A DNA stretch of 64,000 nt from Tiliqua scincoides (taxonomy: Eukaryota > Chordata > Lepidosauria > Squamata > Scincidae): the NCBI RefSeq assembly GCF_035046505.1, contig NC_089827.1:64478856-64542855 (forward strand), in the 5' to 3' direction. The first letter of the stretch is position 1; each line of letters starts with the position of its first letter. The notes beneath the pieces are model-generated. The model had not been told where the DNA came from. It was given only the letters and a program-made list of their open reading frames with translations, and made no database searches. Below, in pieces: positions 24,501 to 39,500 of this stretch. Made by a program: the position numbers and the translations under genes.

Positions 24501-27500
24501 AGAAGCTGAAAAACAAACGCAGCACAGATGCAGACAGTCTTAGAACCTTAGAAATAACAGCAAGACATGCAACAGAATCTCAAGAGCAGTGGCTGAATGG
24601 AGTCAAATTATCTGAGACCACAAGGTCCATTGGATTCTGCCCTAATTGCAGTTTCCCAGACAGTATTCAAGGATCCTCACATAGAGCACACAACACTCAA
24701 GTTTTGATGTCACCAAGGTATAACCACTACAGTTGAGTTAGACCAACTTAAGTACAGCTGTAGCTGGTGTGCCTACCAAAGCCAAACAAAGGCCTTTCTT
24801 GTCACCACCACCACCTAGCAATCCAGAAGAACCCCCAAATTGCAAACCTGTTCTTGCAAAGAGTTCTTGCAATCCCTTTCAGTTGATGTTCTTGTAATCC
24901 CTTTCAGAACAAGTTGATGGTCCAACACCTTCAATGTGGATCTCTGAACCATGAGGATCTTGATTTGTTCCAATTATTTTCAGCTTCTTAACCCACAGTT
25001 CATAAGTGCTTCCAGATAACGCTCTAAGACCTCAACCACCTCCCCAAGTATTTGATGGAAAGGGAGTTAGAGCTAGGTGAACTCTGCATTTTGATGACAC
25101 CCAACTCTAAACTCATGCATGACCTCTCCCAGCAGTTTCATTTTTGGAGTCTTTTCAGTTTGCCCAACGTGGCTTATTAAAGCTCTGTGGAGAGGCTAGC
25201 AGAGGAAGCACTGCCTCAGTGAGCAATATTACCAAGCCTTGGGAAGTTGGCAGAGCCTGTCTCTTAGTACGTGTGATGTCAATATGCTGAAAGCAGCTGG
25301 GCATGTTCCAAAAGGCAGTGTCATGTAGTGAGGTCCAATGCAGGGGAGGCACAGTGCATGGAGCTACCAGGTGACATCACTCTGTTAGCTGCAGCACCTG
25401 TGCAATCACAGCAGAGGCTGACCTGCTACAGGCTCTAGTCTCTTGGAGAGACTTGGCCTGTCTTAGAGAGTCAGAGACTAGAGCTTGCAGCAGTAGCAGC
25501 TCACCCTTTTCTGTGATTGCACAAGCACTCAGAATCTGGGTGCAGCATGTGGGCAATCACAGGGAGGCTGTGCTGACAAGACGGGGAGACAGAAGGTGCA
25601 ATCCTAACCCCTTATGTCAGTGCTTTCCAGTACTGGCATAGTGGTACCAATAGGACATATGTTGCATCCTGCAGTTGGGTGTCACTCACGGAGGCCTCCT
25701 CAAAGTAAGGGAATGTCTGTTCCCTTACCTCAGAGCTGCATTGCCCATATGTCAGTGCTGGAAAACACTGACATAAGGGTTAGGATTGCGCCCAGAGTCT
25801 CCCTCCCCCCCCTCACCACATGTACCTGCTAATGTCTGTACTTCCACACAGAATTTTCAAACCTCTGCAGTTGAAACAGCCTTCAACAAGTTATAGTCCA
25901 GCACTAACTCAATGAGGGACTTGGCTCCAAAATCTGATCCCAAAACATAAGTTATTAGAAAATCAATTCCTACAACTCATATTATTCATACTACTATTCA
26001 TACTATTGAACTGTAAACTGAACTGTACTGAACAGAGTTAAGCCTAGCAGGAAATTCACACCCAGAAAACAACTTACTCATTCAGCAAGGCCTTTAGATG
26101 GAGTTGCAAACTCCGCACAGCGGCATGGAGATGGTTTAGTTCTCTTGATTTCTGTTCGGTTTTGACTGAACGTTCCAAACCAGACTGATGATGAGTTTCA
26201 AAGTACCGATAAAACTCATAGCTTCGTTTAAGCTCTTCTAAGCAAGCAGCATGAGCATGAGGCAGACCTTGAGTCACATCAGAAAAAATACAAAGAGGCA
26301 AACGTTCTGGAGTAATCAGGGTCTTGGGAGATGCATTAGAGGGTGACAGCAGAAGAACTAACCGCCTGAAGAATTCAGAACTTTGCCCTACCCAAAGCTG
26401 AAATAAAACCTGAAAACACAAAAAGAATCATGTCATTGCTTTAAAAGATAACCTAATATTATTTCATTTTCCCCACTTCCCCATACAATGTATTTAAACA
26501 GATAAATCTAATTTAGTTTGGTAATGTAATCAGATCACCGTGAACACTGGAAAGACAAAGAAATATTTTAAATAACTTAGGCCCAAATTCTAACCAATTT
26601 TCCAGGACTGGCATAGCAGGGCCAATGGGGCATGTGCTGCATCCTGCAGTTGGGTGGCACTCACGGAGGCCTTCTCAAAGTCAGGGAATGTCTGTTCCCT
26701 TACCTCAGAGCTGCATTGCCCATATGTCAGTGCTGGAAAGTGGGTTAGGATTGCTCTAAAATATTTAAATGCATTCAGTTACTCTAGATTAAACAGGGTA
26801 TATAGGTCATCTTATTTCACATTAAGGATTATTCATAACACCTTTACTTGGTTGGTTTTTCTAGAGATTGTCTTCTAGGTTGGTCTTTTGGAGCCAGAGA
26901 GCCATCTCATTTGTATACAATTCCTTTAACCCATTTCTGTCCAGCTCACAGGTGTACACAGGATCCCTGTTGCGTAGATACAATGTTGGGCAGAAATGAC
27001 TTAACCTTAAACCTCAGTCCCTTCAGTAAATTGGGCTATGATGTATAAAAACATAATGATGACAATTCTCTGATTCTACACCAATTTCTTTTAAAAATAA
27101 AACTTCCCTTTAACAGCCTGCAGTACATAAGATCAATTCTTGAAAGGGAAGATTTTGATCTAACACAGAGATCACTATTCCAGAGAATTCAATGAGCTCT
27201 AGACTGGCTTTTTTCGTGCTCATTCAGTTTTATTCACTTTCATCACACTGTATGTTGCAAGATACCAAGAACGAACCTGAAGTCTAGGTTACCTTAAGTG
27301 CAGGCAGGCTGAAGCCATCAGTGAAATTGTGGGCTTCTTCTTCTGATACTTGCTCTTCACTCAGTCCTAGGCCTAGTTCCTTAAAAGGCACCACACAGAT
27401 GTAGTTTGTCACATTGTCGCTCTCAGAATTCAGTGGGTAGGTTTAGTTAGAGTGAAGGCAGTTAACAAAGAAGCTTTTGTATGGGTAAACATGAGACAAA

Positions 27501-30500
27501 GAAGTCACCTCTCTAGCAAGTCAGAGGCATCGAAAGTGTTCTATATACAGGAAACAGCGATTTCTTTAGTATTAAAACAAGTTGAAACACAAAATAATAA
27601 AGTGAAAACATATACCATTTGCTTAATTAAAATCCTCGTGCAATATGGTGGCTACTTCTGTTCTGTTCCAAAAAAAAAAAAAATCCCCAGCTTATCCTTG
27701 TCAGGAAGGTGCTGCTGCCCTCTAATCCTTTCACAGCCCAATCATAACAGGCTGCTGCAGTGTCAGGTATAGTAAAATGCGACACTTTCATGTGCAACCA
27801 GGCTGCAGCCCAAAACAGTGAGTGGTGGCTGCCATGCAGCAGCAGTCTCCAAAGATGCCCTGACATTGTTAGGTTGATGCAGGGGCTGGGAAGAACAGGG
27901 CTATCAATCAGAACAGGGCAGTTGAATCAGTTTTCAATCCATGAAATGACTTGTCCCCTTATTCCTTGACTTCTAAGTTTGACATTGGTTAAAAGCTAAG
28001 TTTGACATTGGTAAAAAGCTATCATTTAATCACCTATATCCACATGCCTACTTTCTCTGTTTCAAAGAGATTCTACAAAGTTAGTGAGGCACAAATTACC
28101 TTTGCAGAAGACAAGCTGATTCTCCTCCAGCAGATCTCATTCTTCTTGATGCTTAATTTGATTTTTAATTTTGATTTAAATTTTGACTTTCTGTTAATCC
28201 AGAATAGAAAATGAAGCTGTCTGGCCTGCAGTTTCCTGGATTCCTTGTTAAATATTTATTTAGTTACAAATTTGTACCCCACTTTATATCTTCCTAACAG
28301 GCATTCAAAATATCAGTATTATATATTTTTGCTACATGTTTTTGTGACAAGAACAGCAATTTCGTATTTAAGTTCCTAAGATCACTTGAACATTTTATTA
28401 GCCAAGCAGAATTGTCTTTAAAGAATGTTTCTGAAGCCTAGTAAGAAAAAGCAGTGTGCTTGGACAGGCACACAAAGGAGCAAAATGGCCTTATACTAAC
28501 CCTAACTCAGACAGGCAACCTGGAAGAATTACAGAGTTAAAAACGAAATGAACTTAAGAAGCAAAGCCGCAATCGCTTTCATTCTTCATTATGATTACCA
28601 TTTGATTTTTTCCTCCTACATGACCTATTAAAAAGGATATTGTTTCAGCATGTACAAGGTAGCTAGCCTTGAAGCTCTGAAGTTGGCTCTTACTGATCGG
28701 TACACAGCTTTCCGAAGACCAATGAGATGCTGACAAGGATGCTGTCCAGTTTTATTAAATGGGCAAGCAGCACTGACCCTGTCAAGCAAACTTGAAAAGT
28801 AAAATGTGATACAACTGTACAGATGTCCAAAAACTGAAAAACACAGTATAATCAATGCTATTACCCTCAATAAAAATAAAAATAAACATTTATTACATAT
28901 TGAAAAACATAAAGATAGGCCCTTCTCTTCTAGATGTAACAATGATAACTTAAAAATTAAAAGGAGTGATGCTAAGTAAGGGTTCTACTCATAATACAGA
29001 CAATTGTCATATTGCTAGCAATAAAGAATACCATCCTATGCATAATTTTAGTGAAATCCACTATAAAAACTAGAAGAAATACACCTGTTATAAATACACA
29101 CACAAATGAGCCCCAGGAGTGCTTTTGTATTTATATATACATAGTACAAAATTTATATTCTTTTCTCCTTCATTAGATGTGTGCTTCTTCACAGTGGCGT
29201 CACTAGGGTTTGTGACACCTGATATGGGAGGCCAGCACATCACCCCATTATGGACCTCCTCCCATGCAGTGGGCGGGGCAATGCCCCAGGCAGTGGACAT
29301 GGTGATGCACCACTGCCCAGCCTCACTGGTTTTTGGGTTACAACTTTTATATCCTAGAGATATTTCAATGTGGTATGTTTCCATGCATACTGCATGAAAT
29401 TACACATCACACGATGGTATTATTAGAAAGTACCAAGATAATAACAATTTGGGCCACTAGTGGTGTCAACCTGCCTTGTTCGTGTCACCTGGTGTGGCCC
29501 ACACCACACTAGCAATGCTACTGCTTCTTCATAATCCTTTGTAAGCCTGCAGTTCTCTCTTTAAATGGAATTTAAAGAAAAATGGCTTTTTCTACCCTAA
29601 AGAAGCTGGCAAAAGCATGAAGTTAGTACATATGGATTGTGGTCTTCTGTTTACTTGTGTGATGCACAAGTTACTGTTGCCCATCATTGCTACAGCTGAT
29701 TTTGGCACATGTAGTTCAAAACCAGGTCCAAAGCAAACCAAATGTCATATTTGTTCATAGCAGATGCACTCCAAAGTGTGTGCCCACTCAGAAATGTAAT
29801 CCATGCATGCCATAATTCCACCAGTGACAGGCACACAAGCCCCATGATAAGCAATGGACAGTTCATTCTTCTCTCCAAGCTTTGCCAGCAACCAGCTTTT
29901 AGCAGTTTTACTGTCTACCTTTTTAGAGAAATGGACAGGGAAGTACTAGATAAATGGGACACCCAAGAAATGATCACAGCTAAGTTATTTTTGAAACAGT
30001 AAGCTTTGCTGCTTCTGGACCACACTATGTCTGCCCAAAAAGATTAAGGATAGTAATCAAAGAGACACTACATCATTCACAGAATGCAGCACCAGCACTA
30101 ATCTTGCCCAGACCTATAAACACTTATATCTACCTATGATGCCAAATGTATGAACTGCCTAAACACCACATGGGTCATCACATGGTAATGTAAACTGTAG
30201 GCAAGAATTAGGAAATAAGACAAAAGCAAAAGGTAGAAAATGGGCCTATGCTACTATTGTCTACTCAATAGGCACACAGGTCCAAATGTTCGGAATACAT
30301 ATGAAGAAGTACTCCAAGTGGGCATTAAAGAAACTTTGTAATTGATAGGCCACCTTTTGAAATAGGTTATATCCTATATTATTGGGAGGAAGCTTAATTG
30401 CTGTCTTAAATGCAGAAGACAGGATGTTATACTGAGGAATACTTTTTAGTTTTTCTATATGAAAAGCATCATATTCATTTCAGAAGAGTAAGACATTCTA

Positions 30501-33500
30501 AAAGTTTGCAACCAAACTGAAAAGCACAGTGTGCACTGATACAGTTCAGGTTATTTCACTAGCAAAAGAAAAGGGGCAGAAGAGCTCATTAAACTAGCAG
30601 ATTTCTATGAATCTAAGCCAGCAAATTAAAAATCAATTGATTTGAATTTATAAACTCTGTGCAGAGTTCTGTTCACAGACTGGAGTTCTCCCGTTCCCTT
30701 TCCCACCTCCCCAAAGGATTCTGAGGGTGAAAAGGCAATCCAGAATGCTTGAGATATGACATAGGGGGCTGCAATAATAATAATAATAGTAAGGGAGAAC
30801 TCTGCATAATTTGGGGAACCCCTTTAGTTGAAGGAGGCTTCTGCTTGTTGTTCATTATCCTAGACCCAAGCCATTAACTTTTATTTTCACAGTTGGAATT
30901 AGACAATTCTATTCACAAAGCTTACTGGCTTAAATTATGGGAAAATCGTTTGGCTCAGGGCTTGTTCAGATTGAAGTGATCACTATGCTGTTTTTGAAGA
31001 AGAGTTTAACTACAAGTTTAAATATACAATTGGATGCTTATCGTGCCAAGAATAGACTTGAATTATCTTACAGCATGCCTAAACACTCCAAAAGAGATTC
31101 TTGCCAGTTAAGCTGAATTTGGGAGAATTACTTGGTTAGGAAATTTACTTTCTGTAGAATAGATACAAATTTTGGTTTTGCATGTAGCTGCATGCATTGC
31201 ACTCATAATCTGCAAAGAAAGATCAAAGGTTTTTGTTTCTATGGAAATATATAACAAAAAAGAAACAGCTGATTTTACTGGTTCTTTGCTTTTTCTGTTC
31301 TACAAGTAGACACATACATGAAACACTGCAAGAAAAGACAATGTTGGAAGACAACAGAAAAGTACACCAACTTTCACTGTTAACAATTACAGTCCGCCCA
31401 CATCTTACACACAACAGACTCACATGAATTCAAGTATATGGGACCCTCCCCTCCAAAAAGACAGAGAAAAACACCTAAACAGAGCAGGCAACTCCACCTG
31501 CCATTCATTTACTCAGTTTATGCCCTGGAGCAAGCCTAAAATGAGCCTAAAATGCTGCCTTTTGCTCAGACCCTATGAGTCTCTCATATTGTGCATTTAG
31601 TTCTTAAAGAGACAGTATGTATTTGACGACTTTAAGGGAGTTTTGGCTATATGTGATTTTTGCTTTATGCACTGACCTTGGAATGTAACTCTCATGTATG
31701 ATGCTGGCCAACTGTATCCATAATCTATGGTCAGTAAATTTGAAATTAAGTATAAATAACTTTCTAAGCACATGAAGATAGTATATTTTCAATTATGATT
31801 TTTAGAAGGGTGAACTATTTGGGGTGGGCAAAAGCCTCCCTTTCTCTGCACTTCATAATATCCAAAGGGTAAGACAGTTTGGTTGCTTTTTTAACTTTCA
31901 TATGCAATTATGTGTAGTGCAAATTTAAGGGGCATAAAATTTAATTTTGAATACAAAGACAAATAATCTGAAATATCACATTTGATCATAAAATAGCCCC
32001 ATATGGCTTGGGACCTGGATACATGAAGGAACACCTGTTCTCTTATCAATGTACCCGTGTGCTAAGATTCCTCTTCAGAGAGCCTCACCTGGTATCTGTG
32101 CAGTTATCTTTTGAATCCCAGGTGAAGACTTAAGGGGCTTTAGTTTTTAACTGCTGGTTTAATGGCTGCGATATTTTTCTCATTGTTAAATTACACATAT
32201 TTTTAATTGCAAACTACTTTGGAAAATTGTTATTTGAAACTGTTTTAAATAAATTAAAAACTAAACTATCAAGCTGCTTCATCAGAATTTTTATGAGACA
32301 TGACTCTAAGTGTGTGTATCCACACACAGTTGCACCCTTTGTAACCAAGTACAAAAAGTGCATAATTGGACCTTAGAGTTACTTCCTAAGTGGGCTAATG
32401 AACCCATTTTTCTCCCTTTGGCCTACTGAAACAACTAGGAAGAATGGGAACAAACAACTAGGAAATTATCCAATCTAACCATCATTAGTAATCCCTGTTT
32501 ATTGAAATTTTATACAGAAGTCTTTGGAGAAGTGAATGTTTTCATTATGGTGGTGACAGACACAATTCTCATTCATGCCCTTAAACAAACAAGCTTGACT
32601 TGAGAGCCAATGGTTCAACTGTCATGATAAGCTGGGTGAAAAATATCTTCACTGTATTAATTAATCTAACATTCAGCAGGTGTGCCTGAACCAATTCATA
32701 AGACAACCTAAAATTCAGACTCACAGAGTAAATCCTCTAGAAATGACTTCAGTTTCTTGAATGAGCCGCAATGCTTTCCTCACAAGGTTAGTGAAGGCTC
32801 GGCAATTAGCCACAGTATCTTCTAACTGGAGCTGGCATTTTCTCAAGGACATCTGCAGCTTGGCTGTCCTCAGTGTGTCCAAAGCTCGCATGCACATGTA
32901 AACAAATAGGGCTACTCCCCACAACAGTCCAATGGATCCATTCCACCAAGAAGGAAACACAATCAGTGAGCTGATAAAGGCAAGCACTAACGATACATCC
33001 CTGAAAAACAAATAAACCAACATGAGCCATTTTTGCAGTTAGCCAATAGTGTAAATTGCAATTAAAATATGACTGATATGCTATGAAATGTATGTGAGGG
33101 GATGCATGTGTTTCACAGTGATTCCAATTTTTGCCTCAGTGGTCCATGGGATCCTAAAGGTTGGGAACCACTGTTGTAGACCCACCGATTTAGGGCCCAA
33201 TCCTATCCAACTTTCTAACACAGGTGCAGCCGCAATGCAGCCCCTTGGTAAAGGAACAAATATTCCCATACCTCGAGGAGGCCTCTATGACTGCGTCCCC
33301 AATACAGGAAGCAGTGCATACTTTATAGACACAGCAGAACTGGCACTGGAAAATTGGATAGGATTGAGCCCGTAGTTGCTCCAAACAAACTAAAAGTTTT
33401 ATCCTAAGGTTTCCTTCCTTTTGTGAAAGGAGTCCTACAACCCTAAATCTTTATCTATCTACCAATTAAAGCCTACAGCTCAACTGATAAGCATTAACTT

Positions 33501-36500
33501 TGCAGATCCACAGAGCTATGCGTTCACTTCCTTGGATTTTGTATTAGTGGAAAAAAAAACATACATTTGAAAAGGTTCTCTCTTTCAAATGTATGACCTA
33601 AAAAGTGATTGTTCAGCAAAGAAGGACAGTAACAATATTTTTTCAGGCTCAAAAAACAGCAGAAAGGGGCATATTTCTTTATGGAACCAAACCCTGAAGT
33701 AATGACTGTTTTGTTTTCCCAGATTCTGACTCATTTAACCTGAATACCACACCCCAAGATACTCTTTAAAAAGCTAACTGTAAAGACCTTTTGGTGGGCG
33801 GTCCAAGTCTTTCAAACTGCTTGCTCATTGCTTTTCTTAAAACCATATTATGAATATATCCAACAGGTAAGTTTTTCTCACTTAAGGTTTCTCTTATGTT
33901 TGCAAAGCTTTTCTTTTTCTGAAAAATTACTAAAAAAATGGCTTACAGAAAACAGAACTTAGATTGCAGAATTTGATATATCTGATTGGAATGGGTCAAC
34001 ACAGTTCAGTTTATCCGAGTATTTGCTCACTCATTGGGAACTGTGAGGCATTTAAATTTCCCATTACTTTTACCAACCACTAGGTCTTGAAATACTGCAT
34101 TTTACAGTAGCCACTAGACACCACAAAAGTACCACCAGTTGTACGAGTACCACTGGTTGAGAAACGCTGATCTATAGCCCTAATAATTAAAGACTGGAAT
34201 GGAAGAACTAGAATCTTATAATCTGCCCAGGCAATCCACTTCCGGACTCTTTGCTTGAACAGGCTTGTTGGATGGAGTCTAGGAGGAAATGGAAGCCTTC
34301 CTCTTCTGTTCTCTCCTTAAGTTTCATTCACCCAAATTGTTTGAAAACGCAGGGCTGAGAGGAGGCTCAAGTGTGCTCCAGACAATGAGGTTCCAGTGAG
34401 GTGGGACAGGTGCAGGTGTGGAGTACCAAAAAAAGAGGGTGTAACATCAGTTGGGCTTAGGCTTGTCCTACCCTCAAGCAACTGCTATTCAAGGCATGCC
34501 ATCTCTGAACAAAGAGGTAGCATACAGCCACTGGTAGACTTCTTTCTTGTGAATTTGTCTAATCCAATTTTTAAAGCCATTTAAACAAGTAGCAATCATC
34601 GCATCATGTGGAAGTGAGTTCCATAAATTAAATAATGTGCACATGGTACAGATTAATACAAAATGCAGTCACTGTATGCATAGAGCATGATGCTTCCTCC
34701 AACAGCATATGTAGCATACACATGGTTTAAGGCAATACCAAATATTAGGAGTTGCTAGGGAGCGTAGTGTTGGAAGATGCCCATGTTCCTGTTGCTTGGG
34801 CTGCCCTGCCGACAGGATACTGGGGTCAAGTAGCTCAATCAGTTCAACATCCTCCTGCAGCAAAACTTCCTGTTGCAGGATGGTGCAGAGAGCCTCTGAT
34901 CGAAAACCAACATCCTTAATGTGAAGAGAAAAACTGTCAGTTAAACATCTGTGCGCAGAAGCAGTTCTTCCAAATGATTTTCTAAATCACTATTTATACA
35001 TTTCTATGTTTTGTAGACTATCAGTAATGCCCACTTAGCTGTTGCTTAATTCTAAACCTCAACAGCTGTATGAATAATTTTGCAACACTGAGATAAATAA
35101 CTGCAACTTCAGAGCCTGTAACACACAAGGCAATATACATTTATGGCTATCACCTTCAGTCAAAAATAGCCCCTGAAGTTAGACAGAATTGTTAATGAAA
35201 CTTGGCTGCACACTGGCCAGCAGTACCAATCAGAAGCCCACTGATCAAGACAGGCTCTCTGGAAAGCAACTCCAGAATTCAGAGAGGCTGTTAAGAGGCA
35301 GACAACAGTATATTTTATCACAATGAGAACATCACCACAATACAAGCAATCGAGGAAGAAGTTTGAACCATGCATTTTAAAAAGGAGGGAATTTGTCAGT
35401 AAGCCTCTAATGGCCTTTGTGTGCTAGTAACATAATGCAGAAATAATAAAGAATCCATAAAATATCAGAATGCATCCAAAAGATGTCATTTACACCGAAT
35501 GACAGTCCCTCCCTATAGAATTCCTGCAATACAGATTCAAACCTCTTCAGTTCACTATTCAACTTGAAGCTCAAGTGACTACCTTTCTAAAGAAAGAAAA
35601 AACTCACAAAATCAAGAAAGAAAATAAGGAATCTTAATAAATAATTACTGGAGAAAGAAATAGTATTTGGCAAGCAGATAGGTTAAGAACATAAGGTTGG
35701 AAATAAGGGATGCTTACCAACTGGTGAAGTAGGTCATCTTTTTTCTTATATGGTAAAAAAGGAAGCCAGTTTTTAATTCTCTCAGCTAGGTTGGACAGGA
35801 TATCTTGCTATAAGGAATAAAGCAAGTGATTGCATCTATAAATATGACAATTATTCTAAACACATTGGAACAAGTTTCATTTCATCTGACCTACATGTAC
35901 GTTAAGCTGTTTGAGAAACAGGATTTTCACAAAAGATAAGAGATATTATTACGTAATAGGTTGCACACAATCTGCAAACCAAGTGAACTTTAAGACAACA
36001 GTGCCATTTCTCCCTTCAAGAGTCTGTCACCAAGAGAGGAGCAGAGAAGCATTTGAATGGCTAACCAAAACCCAAGGGAAAACAAGCACAAATGGAAATG
36101 TTACAGACCTCAACATATTTTCAAAATGGCTTGTGCTCAATTGCACTCACATGTAGTCATCCTTTTTAACAAACAGAGCTATCAGAACAAACATGGAACA
36201 TACAGTCAAGATTAGCACTGGTTAGTTAATTGGACTGTAACAGACTTTAAAGGATGATTGTATGAACTAGTCCTAGAATCTAAGCCATAAAAACTAGAAG
36301 AGATGCATTATAATGGCAAACCCAGAGGGAAACAGAATTGAAAAAAACTACAGCTGTGTGTTCTCGTTGGGACTCTAGAACATGTCTTGTGCTCCAGGGT
36401 TAAGGACCTCAGAGGGTGAAGTCCAGGCATAACTAAAAAAGCCATTTTTCCTGTTTCTCTTTCTTCCTCCTCCCCACAAAAAGCCACATGGAGAAAGGAA

Positions 36501-39500
36501 TTTTCCAAAGATGAAAGCACCAAACAGGAATGGCAAGAATATTGGAGCATCTTACTGTATAAATGGTTCCAACTGGACAGACAGAGGACACTGGCTTCAC
36601 TTCATTCAAATCAAGACTGCTATTGACACATATTGTCTTTGTTCTAGTGGTGGCAGTGATTAACACTATGCTCTGGACACTCATTATTCCCTTAGTCTAC
36701 ATCTCTTTTGTTCTCTAAGAGCTGGCAAACAAGTACATCCAACAAGGACTGGGGAAAGTTCTTCAAGGAAGTAGAGCCTAAAATTCTACATGTTGGATAA
36801 GGTATGCAACAATTCCCTGAACCATCCAAATTTCTATACTATGAAGATCCCCTGAACCAATCAGGCATCATACTCAGATATATCCTTGGATCACAGCAAT
36901 AATACAGAGAAGTGGTTTTGGTCAGATTTTATCATACCCTGCTCTATGTAAAACTCCTGATTTATGTACCACAATATTTGAGATTTTTCAAAATCTGGTA
37001 CGCAATTCAAACAAAGCTCTTCTAACAAGTTGCACTGCAAAATTGCAAATTATTCCAAGGTCTAAACAGGAATAATATCTGACAAGTCAATGCCTGAAAA
37101 TGTAGACTACAGCGATCCAATAGTTTAAACTACACACCAAATAACAAACTTTTACCTAGATACCAGATAGTAGAATTATTTTAAAATGTCATCTCCAGAT
37201 TTATAACTGGGAATGTTACTGACAAAAAAAAAAGAATCATGCACATGCATGCCAGGTCATGTCATCTTTGATAACTTCCAACCTGCTTTGCAGTTTGGGA
37301 AGATCTGAAGCCCATGTAAGAATAAGTGTTGCTGCTTTAACTTATTGGAGCAAGTATGCTCAGACTAGAACAGCCATTTGTTTATTTAATTCAAAGTAAA
37401 GAAAATAATCAGTAAAGTTTTCCATTTTCAGAGAGGGGCTTTAACTAGCAGGCATTTGTAAGTATTTCTTTCATGCACCTCTCATCTCAAACTGTTTCCA
37501 GTAAAGCTACAAAGCAATACTTTTAGCTATATCAAAATGGACCCTTCCCTAAAATATGATCTGGCAGATATTTAAAGCAAAAATAATACTTTTTGAAGAC
37601 TAAAATAATGAAAGTAAAGGTCAACCAAATTAAAGGCAAAATGGAATGAAGTCATCAACCAGGATCTTCATCTTCCATAGTAGTCCCATGATCACAGAAG
37701 TGATTCAGATTCCTGGTCAGCTGGAGATAAACTTCAACAAAACACTAGCAAACTATACTAATAATTACCTTAGTAGTGACTCAGGGGGAAGATTATCTTC
37801 CTAAAGCATGAATAAACTGAAGGTCTGTCATCCAATTAGCTTCATAAACCAAAAGTTGTCAACATGCTTGAAGCATCTCATTATTATTTGGCCTCTAAGC
37901 AACACTTTACTTGACCAGTGGGGTATTCGCAGAACAACAAGGTAACAGGTTATTTATGTAATCATTTAAAATAATCTAATAACACTTTTTGAGACAAAAT
38001 TATACCCCAGTGAAGATACATGAAGTGGAGTTAAAGAGGAGCCACGGGTGTGACTGCTCTTCTCTCTTTTGGGCACAGCTGCCTCATAACATCACTGTCT
38101 GCAGGAAGAGAAAAGTGAGGGGAGATTTATTCTGGAGCATAGGATCCGACTCATTCTCCAGCCTCTTTGCTTCAGCCGGAGAGTGGTTTGGTCAGATGGA
38201 GACCAGTTCAGAGGAGCCAAGTGGGTAATTTCAGACACTTTCAAGCCTTTGATCTGCTGTTTGTCAGGAGGCCCACTGTAGCACAGCAACAGTTAAAGGC
38301 AAGACAAGTGGGAAGCCAGATGAAAGCTGCAGATGGGGGCTGGGTCAGGGGTCACTGTTTAAATAATCTGTCCTCAGAAAGGTGGTCACTATGCAACTAG
38401 CTTGGGAACACAGGCAGATGTCACTAGACACTCAGCTAAACCACACTTGTGTCAACCAGTGCCTCCTTATGAGAGGAACATTTGTGCAAACCAGTACAAG
38501 CTGAGATCATGCTGAAGAATCTCCAGATGTCCTAGAAATGCCATCTTATGTGATATTAATTACTAAACTGAGTCATTCCAGTCAGCGTTTAAGTGGGGAA
38601 AAAAAATTACAAAATGCAAATTCATTGAAAATAAGCAATTATGAGCATTTTTACTGTCGTCATCAGCAGTAATTCAGGATGAAAAGGAAGCTGCCTACTG
38701 TGTTCCTTTGTAAATACAGGAACTACAGTCCAATTCTAATTTTAGTTTTGCCAGCTTCTACCTCACTCTGGGGAGTATGCTAAATATAGTTTTCCTTTCT
38801 GTCCACTAACATTAGAAGGTCCAGCACTGTGGGGTCCTGTACGGAACTACAAAAGCATGGCAACAATTTATAAAGAGGTCCGAACTGCAGTTTCTCTATG
38901 GTGCCAACAGAAATGTTTATATCTAACACAAATGTCTGAAACCTTGCTCAAGAGAACTGAAGAAAAGATCCCAGATTCTTTAGTTCTAACAGACTTCCCT
39001 AACTGCAAGGTTATCCTTTGAGCAGAACTATGCATTATATGTTATAACAGGAACATTACCTAAACATTAGTTTGCAAGTTAATATGCATGCAGCATTGGA
39101 TCTTTGCAAGTAACAATCAGTAAAGACAGGAATGTTTAATCCCTGGAGGCTGCCAGTGCTTCCTGCTTTCCCCACAGGCAAGCTTCTTCTGCTCTTGGAG
39201 TCCAATGGAAATGGTGGGGGGAGCAGACAAAAAAGTCTGACATGCATCTACACAGGAGAACCCACTGGCTCTCCTTTGGATCCTGCATTAGCATTACAAG
39301 GGAAGCATGGACTGGAAAGGTAATTGGTAGTTCTCCTTTAGCACAATGCTGATGAGTCATTGTCCTTCAACAATTTTACAGTACAGAATACTCTCAAAAG
39401 CAGAAGTAAAAGAACTAAAAATACACATTTAGAACCATTAGAAGTGACAAATTTTTTTCTGCAATATCAGAGCATTTTCAACCTATCTTCAATCATCCAT

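Larger units (their letters stand above)
23491..26077 (-). other. VEZT: VEZT intron 8
   Basis: GT-AG intron of 2.6 kb with a hAT-like element (24112-24422) and a P2 palindrome (25596-25794). The remainder has no visible feature. Confidence 0.85.
26410..27292 (-). other. VEZT: VEZT intron 7
   Basis: GT-AG intron of 883 bp. It holds a P2 palindrome (26580-26756) and a TTAA-flanked miniature element (26926-27004). Confidence 0.85.
28779..32724 (-). other. VEZT: VEZT intron 5
   Basis: GT-AG intron of 3.9 kb. It holds a complete type F hAT-like element (29192-29523) and an old repeat at about 31995-32265. The rest is AT-rich without a clear signal. Confidence 0.85.

Noticed and set aside
28628-28641. 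Premature stop in VEZT after LKQYPF
   Set aside because: The stop is intronic. An exact U12 donor lies just before it, and the next exon resumes the conserved sequence in frame.
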